DNA of 64,000 nucleotides, from the NCBI GenBank assembly GCA_003254925.1, contig QANZ01018151.1, forward strand, positions 70,576 through 134,575. The letters run 5' to 3'. The DNA comes from Chamaecrista fasciculata (Eukaryota; Streptophyta; Magnoliopsida; Fabales; Fabaceae). Made by a program: the position numbers and the translations under genes. Shown piece by piece: positions 17,401-28,741 of this stretch; the stretch's first letter is position 1; each line of letters starts with the position of its first letter. The notes beneath the pieces are model-generated. The model did no database searches, had not been told where the DNA came from, and saw only the letters and a list, made by a program, of their open reading frames with translations.

Positions 17401-19443
17401 GTGTTTATCTTGGTGTTTATCTTAATGTGTTTATCTTGATTTCGTGCCCACCCCCTCAATTGCTATGCTTTATGTATCTGTAATGCTTGTAGAGCTTTAT
17501 TATCTTGGTGATGTTGGTTTTAAATTTTAATAAAAAAAAAAATGAATGATGTTATTAGAGAGTTAGGTGATTCCAATTTTTTTTGATAATACAAGAACAT
17601 AGTTGGGGAGTACAAGAAGGATTCAATGATACAATANAAAAATAATTTGGGGACCAATTTGAAACACTGAGCATAACTGGGGGACCAAAATAGGACTTTG
17701 ACCTTTTTTTTAGATAACAAAGTGATTGAACAAATTTGCGAAAAAATTAATGATTGAATAACTAATAACTATGATTAGAAGACAAATTATAAAAGATCCA
17801 TGAAAGGATCTGCCCACTTCGTCGTTTCATGTATGTTTCTATAATAAAATATATTCTATCCAAATCAATCCAATTCATCTTTTTATTTAATAAAAATAAT
17901 ATCAGAAAAACGTTGCCTGATTGAAAGTTAAGAATGGCCCAAACATAGAAAATGGTGGGATGAATGTGTTTTTTCTTTTTTGGTCCAGGAATGTGTATTC
18001 AAATTCAGTCTAATCCAATTTCAACTGGACTGATTTAATCTGAATTGATAAAAATAGAACAATTAATCGAATGAAAATTTATGAAAATCCATCAAATCGG
18101 TTTGATTTCTAATCTCCATTTTGGTTTTGTATTTTTCTTTTGTAATTTTGGTTATATATCTTTGCAAAATGTCTTAATTCTGGTTTTATATCATTTTTTG
18201 TTTCATATTTTTTAGTCAAGTTACAGAATCAATCACATATCTTCACCTGACCCAAATATATAGGATCAATTATGAAATTAACCCAAAGATATGAGACCAA
18301 ATTTGCATTAAAAAAAGGTATATGACCAAATTGGAACCTGACCCAATGATATGAGACCAAAAGTGCAAAAAAAAAAATATATGAGATCAAATTGAAAACT
18401 AAGCAAAAGATATGAGACCAAATTTACCCTTTAGCCTAGAATATATAATACATTATAGAAACTATGTATCAATAAATTAATGTTGTTTGCTCTAAGTAAC
18501 TATAACTTATGATTGGATATTGAGAAATATTTTAATTTTGTTTTTTGTATTTTATAAAAACTGATATTTTTAAATTAATTTTTTTTATATGTATCACGAG
18601 AAAGAAAGTGAGACAGGAAACAAGAAAAAGCATTAAAGAGAGGAGGAAGAATAACCTGCAGATTTCAATTTTTCATGATTGAATTGTTAGTTAATTGAAT
18701 GATTTAATTTTTATAGTTATCGGTTTGAATAATGGAAGAAACAGCCTTGTAGGAGGAGAGACCTGGAAGTAATGGCAATTAAGAAGGTAAAAGCTGGAAC
18801 AAGATCCTCTATAGCTGAGCACAAAGTGGGAGAGCTTAGTCCAATTCCAGCATACAACAATATCTGCGATGCACAGCTTCCACAACACACACAAAAACCA
18901 ACAATCCAATTTCACAATCATATATGTGCAATAATATTAGATCCAAATCCAATCCATCATTCACAGATCACTGAATAATTTCATTTCATAGTAAGCTGAA
19001 ATTTCCATCGTCTACTAATTTCATAAATCAGAAATGAGAATGATACCAGAGTGAGGCGAAAAGAAAGATTCTGGCGATTACGGAGGGCGAGATTGGGGGA
19101 AAAGCTCTGCTTCTTTATTTGGCGCCAATTAAGGCATCGAATCGATCAAAATTCAAATTAAACAAAAAGAGTAAAATTAAATCGTCAATCAGAAATTCAC
19201 AATGAATTGAATCTGTGGAAATTGAAGTAGTGATTTGATTTAATCGCATTGTGAATTTACATACCTGTAATAGAAAAAAGCAGTAGGAAGAAGGAAGATC
19301 AAGGCGAAGATATTGGAATAGAAAACGAAAACAGGATTACTCATGCCGGCGTTGGTGGCTGCTTTGACGAGAGTGTTCAAGCCTACTTCCAAGAACAGCG
19401 CAAGTATCATCGACATTGCTACCACAAACCCTTCCATTTCCAT
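14476..19443 (-). CDS. WAT1-related protein (nodulin MtN21/EamA-like transporter), copy A
   Basis: Predicted multi-pass transporter of the plant drug/metabolite exporter family (WAT1/UMAMIT group; members move auxin or amino acids across tonoplast or plasma membrane; substrate unknown here). Seven exons: 19265-19443, 19047-19106, 18763-18876, 15230-15467, 14961-15119, 14714-14865 and 14476-14629, giving 351 aa with all phases consistent. Two EamA repeats (about 10-140 and 185-325) and about ten membrane segments. Family phrases include LEVGLNTLVKAATNAGMSN, SSPTLCSAIEDLVPAFTF, NWLYGGFLLALG and FLGDTLYLG. I chose the ATG of MEMEGFVVAMSM because the codon opening the frame upstream is GTG. The tail is SSPLLQNKSMDV. 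Intron 3 is 3,295 bp, against about 500 bp in copies B and C. A minus-strand TATA-like stretch lies near 19520-19533. Confidence 0.93.
15468..18762. other. Enlarged intron 3 of WAT1 copy A, repeat-filled
   Basis: The intron holds unrelated inserted sequence. A segment starting near 16370 (TAAGGGCCTGATTGGT) looks like one end of a TIR element. A less AT-rich stretch at about 16660-16990 has no recognisable protein. An end resembling the GGACCAAAATAGGACTTTGACC terminus of the element at 25844-26365 lies near 17680-17702 (with N at 17637). GAGACCAAATTT-type repeats lie at about 18100-18430. No complete element could be bounded. Confidence 0.5.
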
Positions 19444-19633
19444 TTTCTTCACTCTCTTCGTTTCTTCCTTCTTCGCTTCTTTCCCCCTAGGTATGGCGGA
19501 CTCAAAATATTCTTATCACCTTTTATATATATATTTAAACAAAATAAAATCAAAGATTCTTTTTAAATAAGTAAGAAAGTCAACTTAATTCAATAGTCTG
19601 ATTGGTTCAACTTGCCATATGATTGGTACATTT

Positions 19634-19690
19634 CATATGTAAGATACCCTAATTCATCTCTAGAGAGGTTGGTAGGGTATCTTACATATG
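19634..19690. repeat. 17-bp perfect inverted repeat (hairpin) upstream of WAT1 copy A
   Basis: CATATGTAAGATACCCT at 19634-19650 is exactly complementary to AGGGTATCTTACATATG at 19674-19690, leaving a 23-nt loop. It lies about 190 bp upstream of the WAT1-A start codon. It may be a small MITE remnant or a regulatory palindrome. A 30-bp direct duplication (TTTGTTTGAACTTCAAAATT repeated) follows at about 19739-19794. Confidence 0.85.
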
Positions 19691-19827
19691 AAAAAAAAAA
19701 ATCAAATTCACATTATACTTTGAATTATGTGCCTTTTATTTGTTTGAACTTCAAAATTTAATGTTTCATTTGTTTGAACTTCAAAATTTAATGTGATGTC
19801 TCTAAAGGATAAAAAAGAAAATTGGAT

Positions 19828-20399
19828 AGGGTTAAATTATAAAGAAGGTCCTCATGTTTTGGGGTATTTACTATTTAGAGATGAGGTTCCTATGATTTAA
19901 AAAATGTTAATTTAAGGGTTGAGGTTTACTTTGTTAGTAAAAATAGTTCATGTGATACATTTCTGTCAAAATAGTGTGAAAATGAGAAAGAATGGATTGA
20001 GATTTTCGATTAGCAGGTTTTAGGGATCTAATTGATAAAGATGGTAAACTTTTTATACTATTCTGAGATGAATCAGGACCTAAATAAAAGGAAATCTTCA
20101 AAGAAAGAATAGATTGAGATTTTCGATTAGCAGGTTTTAGGGACCTGATTGATAAAGATGGTAAACTTTCTATACTATTCTGAGATGAATCAGGACCTAA
20201 ATGAAAGGAAATCTTCAAAGAAATGGTGAAATCTTGATAAAAACTCGTTTTTTTTCTGTTAATTTTTGGATAAAAATATATTCTTGAGACCCTTTTCGCT
20301 AACGGAGTAAACTTCAAGCTCTAAATTGACATTTTTTAAATCACAAGAACCCAATCTCTAAACACCTCAAACCATGAAAATCTTCCTTGTAATTTACTC
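19828..20399. mobile_element. Foldback element with 'AGGGTTAAATT' ends and an internal 117-bp tandem repeat
   Basis: The left arm runs AGGGTTAAATTATA and then GATTTAAAAAATGTTAATTT. Its complement appears in the right arm at 20320-20399, ending AATTTACTCT. Inside are two tandem copies of a 117-bp unit (period from 19995 to 20112) beginning GATTGAGATTTTCGATTAGC, differing at few positions. Because 117 is a multiple of three, a minus-strand frame stays open through both units (39-residue repeat), but nothing suggests it is a gene. Termini resemble the elements at 25133-25532 and 33432-33930. Confidence 0.65.
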
Positions 20400-21453
20400 T
20401 ATTTTTTATTAAACATCTTCCTTACTGCAAGTCATATCTTTCTATTAAGTCTCAGTTTAAAATAGTGATTTAAAAATTGAATTAGATCGGTTAGTTGGAT
20501 CGATACATTGCTAGAGATTAAAATTGTATAGACAAAATATTATTCAATAACTAGTTGAACTAATAAAAGAAAAAAAAACTAGTAAAATTGGCCAAAGCTG
20601 ATAGAGACTTGTTCTAGTTTCTATTTTTTTTTCTAGTTTTTTTGTATACTTTATACTTCATAGATAAAAAATTATAAAATGTTGATTGTAAATTTAAACT
20701 TAATGAAGATAATAATCATAAGACGTCACTTGATAATATTAATATTAATATAAAAATATTATAAAATTTGACTATGTTCACAATTTCACATTAGTTTATA
20801 AAACTTACAAGTATGACATTGTTAGTTTACTTTTTTATTTTTTATTTGTTTCACTATATTAATATTTTAATTATATTTTATAATTTAAATATCATTACTT
20901 AAATTTAAATTTTATTTTATCATACTATTTATTTATTTATTTAACATCAGTTCAATTTTAATTAGGCTCTAATTAAACTATTAAATATTAAAATGATACT
21001 GATTCACTGATTTATTTTTTTAAAAAACTTGGTTAAATAAGCCAACAGAACTGATGACCTTATAAAATCATCTCCCAAATCACAAATCCATAGGCATATG
21101 GCAAGAAATTATATGTTTTTGCATATGAATCAAAAGACACTTTAATCGTTCACCACAAAAAAGATAAAAAAAGACACTTTAATCATATTTTGTACCAATC
21201 ACTTTTCAAATGAAATGACATTTTAATTATATTTTTTATTTTAAAATTTAAGAAGAAACGTTTAACTCATGAAGTTTATAAAATTTTAATAAAACGTCAT
21301 TGAATTAGAGATATAGATTAAACACGATGCAAGAATATATAAGATAAATAATCTAAATTTAAGGGAAAATCACATATATTTCAATAAAAGTGAATAAATG
21401 CAGATTTGATTTTTTATGTGATTTTTATTTAATTATTTTTTGTAAAATTTATG
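20400..21453. other. AT-rich intergenic DNA, nothing recognised
   Basis: Very AT-rich sequence between the foldback element and the deleted solo LTR. No coding frame, RNA gene or bounded repeat was identified. Confidence 0.5.
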
Positions 21454-21628
21454 TGATAAACTAGAAAATGGTGTTCCGAGGCGCGCGCCATGACCCTGGA
21501 TAGATCACGGCCACACCTAAATGTGCAGAGAGACATCGCCCGGCTCGAGTGCGCCTTGAAGGGTGTAGGGGGAAGAAGAGGCCTGGAGCGAAGGCCTATT
21601 AGGCGTACGCCCAAATAGTGATGTATCA
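21454..21628 (-). mobile_element. Internally deleted solo LTR, 175 bp, TSD TTATG
   Basis: On the minus strand this starts TGATACATCACTATTTGG and ends TTCTAGTTTATCA, matching both ends of the 602-bp LTR at 4589-5190. It is flanked by a perfect 5-bp duplication, TTATG, at 21449-21453 and 21629-21633. The first 150 bp or so parallel the long LTR (CGTACGCC, then GCCTCTTC, then CGCGCGCC), after which sequence jumps to the last 20 bp. TATA box and R region are therefore absent. The intact target duplication means both true ends are present. Confidence 0.85.
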
Positions 21629-22506
21629 TTATGTATAGATATTTTAAAAAAAAAATGACATGATGATTGATGATATATAAAGCACTTTGTAGATGGCATC
21701 TTAAATTCTTAATATCACACGCAGTTCCTTATAAAAAAAAATATCATATGCAGTTTATAAGATATTACAACTTGTCTTTTTTTTTTCTTATGTTTATAGT
21801 TTATACAAACAAAAAATCAAAATTATAAAATCATATAAAACATCACATTTCACGTGTCATAATTTTTTTAAACTTCTTTTTAGAAATAAAATATCCATGA
21901 AACATCCTTATTGTGAAAATGAATTATTAGTATATAGTGTCTTTTTGGCCAGAAGTGACGAGATTCAAATCAGCAAGATTCGACTTTCGAGTCCAACGAT
22001 GATATTTCCGATCAGCTTTGTTCTTAACTTACTAGTGATTTAGTACTGTTTAGTAATGAACTAATGATAGATCTGGAATTGTATATGTTATTATGTTCAC
22101 ATGAATACAGACATGTTTATGAGTTTTTTTGTATTAATAATATCTATAAATAATGTTTGATATGTAAAATTATTATATATATATATATATAGATTGTGAT
22201 GGATAAACTGATAAAGAGAAGGGCTGTGCTGCACAGAGTACCATATGAATCTATGGCAATTTAATAATGTGTCTTTCTCTTTTTGTTTAATTCATCTTTC
22301 AGAAAAAAAGAAACAAAAATAAAAAAATGAATTATCTACATCATCCATAGTCAAATTAATAGTGAAAAATTGCAATAGCTCTCTTTCGTTTTTAAGCAAT
22401 GTCCTAGAGGGAATCGGATAATATTATAAAATTATATGAAGATAAAAATAGAAAAAAGAAAATAAAATGTTGAAAAAATAGTTGAAACTTGTGTTAGAAT
22501 TTAGGT

Positions 22507-22660
22507 GAAATGGTCATTTTTGTCCAAAATGTATATTTTCATGTTCATTTAAGTTTTTTATGTTTCAACAGATTCACATTGATCTAAAATATTGACAAAA
22601 TATTTCATTTTGGTTTCAAACTATTGAAGGTGATCATATTTCTTTATTTTCAAGTTCTAA
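22507..22660. repeat. Dispersed 'GGTCATTTTGGTCC' repeat, copy 3
   Basis: Begins ATGGTCATTTTTGTCCAAAATG and proceeds through TATTGACAAAATATTTCATT to GATCATATTTCT, the same motif order as 3891-4150 and 5191-5345 but more diverged. Sequence from 21634 to 22506 and 22661 to 23072 is AT-rich with no recognised feature. Confidence 0.45.
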
Positions 22661-23081
22661 TGTGACGATTTCATAATTACGTGTTATTTTTGAAAATTAC
22701 ATTTTTTATCCAATTAAAACTATCAACAAACAACATCAAAGCAAATTCCAAAGGTAGACTACTACAAAGTGTTATCTTACCTTTTTTTATTATTTGAAAA
22801 AAAATATATTTTTTATGGTGCATTCATATGAAATTATATGCAGGACTTCTTATTGAAAAAATCTTATGTTACAATCCTATCTAAATTTTCTATAAATAAA
22901 AAAAATCTGAGAGAATTTTCGTCATTTTTCAAACTTTTTTTTAAAAATTGGGTATTGACAAAAGTTTAAAGAAATTTGATGTATTTAAAAAAACTATTGA
23001 AAACTACGAATGGACCAAATTATGAACTGGACAATATGCACCCATTTGAAAGATTCGAAGGTGTCTTCTGGGGTTTTTGGG

Positions 23082-24157
23082 GAGAATGGATCCTCAACAG
23101 TTCCTCATGATGCATTTTTTGTGAATTTCTACCAATCCTCACCATTTACTTCATCAATGTCTCTATCTAATGCCACGTGTCTCCTATTTTGGAAATGCAC
23201 ATTTTTATCTAATGTCACATGCATGTCTTTAACTTCTATTTGTGTTTTTCATGAATACCTACTATGTAGTACTTAAATTTACACTGAATCAATTAATTAG
23301 TTTTTAAATAATTAAAATATATGATTTAATTTTTAAATTATTATAATTATCAACGAGTTAGTCCTTAAGTCAAATCTAATGACTAAAAAGATAAAAATTC
23401 AAGGACAAAAAAATATTAATGTAAAAAAAATCCAAAGACCAAAAAATATAAAATGAATTTGAATTCAGAGACCAAATCATTATTAAGGGCCAAAGCGAAA
23501 TAGTTGACAAATCAAATAGGAAAAATACTAATTTTGTCCTTAAAATTTACACCAATTGTCAATTTCATCCCTAATCTTTTTTTTTTTTTGTTAATTTCGT
23601 TCTCAATGTTTTACATTTTGGTCAATTTTATTTTTTGACTAACTTTTTTCAATAAATTAATGGCAAATTGAATCCTATTTTTCAATCTGAGTTAATATTT
23701 GAGTTTTTTTTCTATTAGTTTTACATTACATATCATTAGTCACGTCAATTCTATCGTTAATATTTGGCTAAAGTAAGAGCAAAAGATAAATTTGACCAAA
23801 ATATGAATTATTAAGGATGAAATTTACAGTAAAAAAAGATTGGGGACGAAATTAGTACTTTTGTCAATAAAATATTTCAAAAACTAAATCATATATTTCA
23901 ATTATTTATAGACTAATTAGTTGACTCAATTGAAATTTATGAATTAAAAGATAAATTCTCTTTTTTTATTTCAGATTCATTTTGCAACTGAAAGAAAAAT
24001 AGATGAGTGGACTTAGTTTTGGCCTATGCACATGAAATTGAGTGAAGCAAAAACACAAACACGTGGCATTAAAGAGAGACATTGATGAAATGAATGGCTA
24101 GGATGGATAGAAATGCACAAGAAATGCACCATTAGGAACTCTTGAGGATCTGTTCCC
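23082..24157. mobile_element. Mutator-like long-TIR element, 1.08 kb, 9-bp TSD GTTTTTGGG
   Basis: The left TIR reads GAGAATGGATCCTCAACAG and the right TIR, on the opposite strand, GGGAACAGATCCTCAAGAG. Similarity continues inward through AGTTCCT, TGCATTT, CATCAATGTCTCT and GCCACGTGT for over 100 bp. A perfect 9-bp duplication, GTTTTTGGG, lies outside both ends (23073-23081 and 24158-24166), the size generated by Mutator-like transposases. No transposase is encoded. A second repeat is nested in the middle (23520-23863). Confidence 0.82.
23520..23863. mobile_element. Nested TIR element, 'AAAATACTAATTTTGTCC' family
   Basis: The left end GAAAAATACTAATTTTGTCC pairs with the right end GGACGAAATTAGTACTTTTG. 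The interior matches 34921-35432 (shared ACATTACATATCATTA, TCTATCGTTAATATTT and CTAAAGTAA), so it is one family. It lies inside the Mutator-like element at 23082-24157. Confidence 0.65.
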
Positions 24158-25132
24158 GTTTTTGGGCCGTTGGATGTTTTTTCTATTTAAGCATATCAGA
24201 GATTCGATTATGCCGTCTGGGCTGTTTAGGCCATAAAATAAATTTTGGGTCTTCATTTTTTGTACAAAATAAAATAATTAATTGTTTTCAATTTTAATAT
24301 TTGTTAGTTATGTCATTTATGAATTATGACTCAACTTTTGGAGTTTTGAATGTCACGTTTTGTGAAAAATAATTCCCTTTTATTATTTTGAAGTCAGATT
24401 AACAAGAGTTGGCAATTGATATGTTTTTCTTCATTTAATTTTTTATCGAGACATTTATATTTTGCATGTTAACTTCAAAGGCTGCATAAGCAAACTTTCG
24501 TTCATATTAACGATTTAGCCGACATTAAATCTTAGGGTATAAATATATAATTAAGATAATTATAAAATATTACGAGTATATTTGATAACAAAAAAAAATC
24601 AGATTCATAGATGATACTTGCCTCATAATTTAAGCCCACCAAAAATACTTTTGTCCTATATATATTGTGTTTAATATTTAAACATATTTTGGTTTCATAT
24701 GACACGTAGTATGAAAAATTAATAAATAAAACAAGTATCAAATTGAAATATCGCAATGATCTTTGAAAAATATTCCTTTAAATTATTCCTCAAAATTCCA
24801 TTGAATTAAATCAAAAGTTCTTAGTGCTCCCATAACTCTAATGCTGCTTCGGATTATCAATGATTGGTACTTTGAGCAATTATAAAGTTTTCTATCTGTT
24901 TTAATTTCTGAAATATTATAATTGCTAATGTTTTTTTTAACAAAATAATTGCTAATGTTTTGATTTATGTAATAATCTAATCTATAAATTTAAACTGATT
25001 TTATATTATGTTATCCTCAAATTTATATTTTTTTAATCATTAAATTTATACTAAATATGTATTTTTTTTCTTGAATTTGTTTCATATCATCAACAATTAC
25101 AATATTTTAACAACTAAGCCATATAATAAGTA
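24158..25132. other. AT-rich intergenic DNA, nothing recognised
   Basis: No coding frame with family resemblance, no RNA gene and no bounded repeat seen. Only short AT-rich low-complexity tracts. Confidence 0.5.
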
Positions 25133-25532
25133 GGGTAAATTACATTATGGTACCCTATAGTTTAAAAAGTAACACTTTGGTACCCTGTGGATTCTTCGTT
25201 AACACTTTAGTACTTTTTGGAGCTATTTTGTAGTTTTAACCATAACAAATTTTACAAAAATTACATATTGACCATCAATATTTTCAGAAAATTACAAATA
25301 AGTCCCTTGATACATAATATCTAGGGACTAAAATGAAAACTATAAAAAAATTGGAGGTCAAAATGTAATTTTTGTAAAATTTGTTATGGTTAAAATTACA
25401 AAATAGTTCTAAATTAAAGGGTACCAAAGTGTTAGTGGAGAATACCACAGAGTACCAAAATATCACTTTTTAAACCATAAGGTACCAAAGTGAAATATGA
25501 CCAAACTACAAGGTACTAAAGTGTAATTTACC
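25133..25532. mobile_element. Foldback element, 'GGGTAAATTACA...GGTACC' family, 400 bp
   Basis: The left arm GGGTAAATTACATTATGGTACC and the right arm ending AGTGTAATTTACC are inverted repeats that continue for about 190 bp per arm (for example AACCATAACAAATTTTAC opposite its complement near 25370-25400). TTTGGTACC/GGTACCAAAG words are repeated throughout. It ends 69 bp from the stop codon of WAT1 copy B. No clean target duplication was found. Confidence 0.7.
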
Positions 25533-25600
25533 AAAATAGGTATTCTAAATAGAAAAAGGTTAAAGAAGTAAGGAAAAGAGTCCCCACACACTGTCTAGGA

Positions 25601-28600
25601 CTACACATTGTTACGGAGAAGTGGGGCTTCTGCGTCTGCTTGTGCACATGAATTCCAAATTTCATTACTCTTCTTCGTCTCATTCACTGCCTTTTCCTCT
25701 TCAACCAGTCCCCACATCACACTGTAAAACCCTATCCCTATTATACCTCCTCCTATCATGCTGCACCACACATCATCCACACACAATACTTTTAATTCAC
25801 AATCATACACTCCATTAAATTCACACAAAACTTATTTTTAATTGGCCAAAGTCCTATTTTCGTCCCTCATGTTTGTTCAAAGTTCTGTTTTGGTCCCTCA
25901 AGTTTGCTTAATGTTCCGTTTTGGCCCCTCAAGTTTTTTTTTGTTCTGTTTTGGTCCCTCAAGTTTCCAAAAGGTTTTATCATTACTTCCTGACTCTTTT
26001 CCAGTAAAAAAAGAAAAATAAAAACTAACTTTCATCTCCTAATAATTTTGCTCTTTTGCATTAAGGTCATTCTTTTTTGTAAAAAAGAGCAAAATTGTTA
26101 GGAGATGAAAGTTAATTTTTTTTTTTCTTTTTTAAACAGAAAAAGTGGATGGAAAAGAGTCATGGACTAACGGTGAAACTTTTTAGAAACTTGAGGGATC
26201 AAAACAGAACCAAGAAAAATTTAAGGGACAAAAACGGAACTTTGAGCAAACATGGGGACCAAAACGGAACAAACAAACTTGAGGGACCAAAACGGAACTT
26301 TGAGCAAACATGAGGAACCAAAATANCTTTGAGCAAGCATGAGGAACCAAAATAGGACTTTGACCTTTTTAATTTAGTCTTTATATCTATCTTAAAATTA
26401 TGATTTAGTCCTTCAATATTAAAAATATGTTTAACTCGTTATTTTTTACTTACAATTGTTAACTATTTAGTCCCCACGAATAACATTTTAGGGATTAAAT
26501 AGCTAGCATTTGTAGAAAAGAAAATATTAAGGACTAAAAAGTGTATGTTTACTATTTAAAGGTTAAATCGTAGTTTTGAGACAAATTAAAAACTAAAAAG
26601 ATAAATATCCTCAATTATTTAATTCTTGAAATTTCCCAATTTTATTCATACCTTCCCAAATAAAGAGCGTCTCCCAGAAATGAGATCCCGAAAACAATTG
26701 CAATGATCATTCCTAGAGGAATAAACATAGCAACATAGACTGGTCCCTTCTTGCGAATTGCCCATGCATACATTACATTCCTTATTGGGATGATAATTGT
26801 TCCCTGCAAATCAAAAAACCATATGGCATAACAAACTAGTGAAATTTGCACCAAATTATATATATATATAGATATATATATATGTATATCAGTATATGCA
26901 TGAGATGAGACTCTTTGATAGTTTGATTTCTTCTACTACAGTCTTTACTTACTGAATATAATATGGCTATTAACTCTGTATCTGGTCTTACAATCCAAGC
27001 TTTTGGGTTTCTTTCTGCAATGAGAGCCACTATGGTAGAAAGAAATACCACAAAACCACAACAGATTGTTGTTACCATGAACTCTGCAGGATAGTCCTTC
27101 AGAATCCTCCCCTGCAAAACACACACACACACACACACTTATATAGAAGTAAAACAGTTATCAAGGGACAAAAATGTAATTATCAGTCATAAGTGTTGGC
27201 CCAATTGAAAATGTTGGCTTCAAAGTTATAATTTTACTGCTGCTGCTTCATTTTTGGTAGGCATTCACTGATGCAAGTACTTTGGAGTCAGAGCAAGCAG
27301 TTTAACTCGTAAGAACAAATACATATGAAAATTTTTTTGTTTTGAAACAAGAGATTATGATTGAAAGAAAATCTCAAAAGCACTTGACCCTTTACTGATT
27401 TCATAGGATTCATTTCCTATCAACAAATTAAGATGTCTTGCAAAAATTGGAGAAAGATTTATTACCTGGTAAACAATCAGAATAGAAAGGCAAAAGATAC
27501 CAAGTGCAAGAAGAAATCCTCCAAATAGCCAATTTGATTGTTGATAGAGTAAAACACCACTATCTAGGTTCCCTTGTGGTAGGGGCAAAATAGTAATAGC
27601 TTGACCTTTGTACAAGGTCACAGTTAGTGCCCCTGTGATTAAGATAATAGTACCAATAACTTTTGCTTGGCTGCTTTGCAGCTTCAATTCCAGATTTTCC
27701 ATCCTGAAATCACACACAGCAAAATGGACACCATGAGAGAACTAAATTTAAAGAAGAAAAGAGAAAAAGGAAACTCTTATCACTAAAAAAAAAGTTTAAT
27801 CTTTTTTAGTAAACTATCAATTTAGTCCTTAAAAATATTGAAATACACAGTTTAGTCCTTAAAAGAACCAAACATTATCCTCTTTAGTCTATGAAAAGGA
27901 CTAACAAGTTTACATTTTGATTCTTTTAGGGACTAGTTTGTTAGTTTCCTCAATATTTTTTCTAAATCCCTTAAGAGTTAAGAATACTCCAAACACACCT
28001 GCAAACAATGGCANTAAACTATCAATTTAGTCCTTAAAAATATTGAAATACACAGTTTAATCTTTAAAAGAACCAAACATTATCCTCTTTAGTCTATGAA
28101 AAGGACTAACAAGTTTACATTTTGATTCTTTTAGGGACTAGTTTGTTAGTTTCCTCAATATTTTTTCTAAATCCCTTAAGAGTTAAGAATACTCCAAACA
28201 CACCTGCAAACAATGGCAATTATGAAAGTAAAAGCTGGAACAAGATCCTGCATGGCTGAGCACAGAGTGGGAGAGCTTAGTGCAACTCCATTAAACATCA
28301 GTGTCTGTGCAACACAGCTACAACAAACCCAAAAAAAAAATTCAGGTTGATCATTATGGCCCATATTAAAAACCTTGTTAATCTGACTAATTCAAGGCAA
28401 ACACTTCATACCTCAGCAAGCTAAGCACAAAGATTTTGAAGATAATGGAGGTTGATATTGGAGGAGGAGCTTTCTTTCTGTGATGATGAAGCCATCAAAA
28501 AGAAAAGTTAGTAAAAAATAAGAAAATCACAAATCAAAAAACAGACCCAGAATCTGAAAATCTCTCACCTGTAAGACACAAAAGAAAAAGGTACAAGGAA

Positions 28601-28741
28601 ACACAGGCCAAGAGCATTGGAATACACAATAAACACAAAATTGCTCATGCCATTGTTAGTGGCTGCCTTCAACAACGTGTTCAACCCCACTTCCAAAACT
28701 TGAGACAACACCATAGCCATTGCTATCAAAAGGCCTTCCAT
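25601..28741 (-). CDS. WAT1-related protein (nodulin MtN21/EamA-like transporter), copy B
   Basis: Same family and architecture as copy A. Seven exons: 28569-28741, 28412-28477, 28204-28317, 27466-27703, 26953-27111, 26652-26803 and 25601-25760, giving 353 aa in phase. It starts MEGLLIAMAMVLSQVLEVGL. Family landmarks are KAATNNGMSNFVF, SSPTLCSAMQDLVPAFTF, NWLFGGFLLALG, AERNPKAWIV and FLGDALYLG, with two EamA repeats. The tail AEAPLLRNNV carries an acidic-dileucine-like motif, which may affect membrane sorting (inference). Intron 6 contains the transposon at 25844-26365. Intron 3 contains an assembly duplication (27810-28218) that repeats the last bases of exon 3 but leaves the coding exons whole. 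Substrate unknown. Confidence 0.94.
25844..26365. mobile_element. Mutator-like MITE in WAT1-B intron 6, 9-bp TSD TTTTTAATT
   Basis: The left end GGCCAAAGTCCTATTTTCG and the right end, opposite strand, GGTCAAAGTCCTATTTTGG are long inverted repeats rich in GTCCCTCA(A/T)GTTT phrases. A perfect 9-bp duplication, TTTTTAATT, sits at 25835-25843 and 26366-26374. The interior contains AGGAGATGAAAGTTA and its complement. About 28 bp are repeated around the single N at 26326, probably an assembly join. Spliced out with intron 6. Confidence 0.85.
27810..28218. repeat. 204-bp tandem copy around a single N in WAT1-B intron 3
   Basis: 27810-28013 and 28015-28218 are almost identical (start TAAACTATCAATTTAGTCC, end CTGCAAACAATGGCA) and are separated only by N at 28014. 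The second copy runs into true exon 3; the first stops at the N. This is what two overlapping contig ends joined without merging would produce. Confidence 0.85.

Noticed and set aside
19990..20225. CRISPR-like direct repeats
   Set aside because: Only two units of 117 bp without spacers in plant nuclear DNA; a tandem duplication.
19934..20317. 127-codon minus-strand frame with two 39-residue repeats
   Set aside because: It lies wholly inside a foldback element and its length follows from a 117-bp (multiple of three) duplication.
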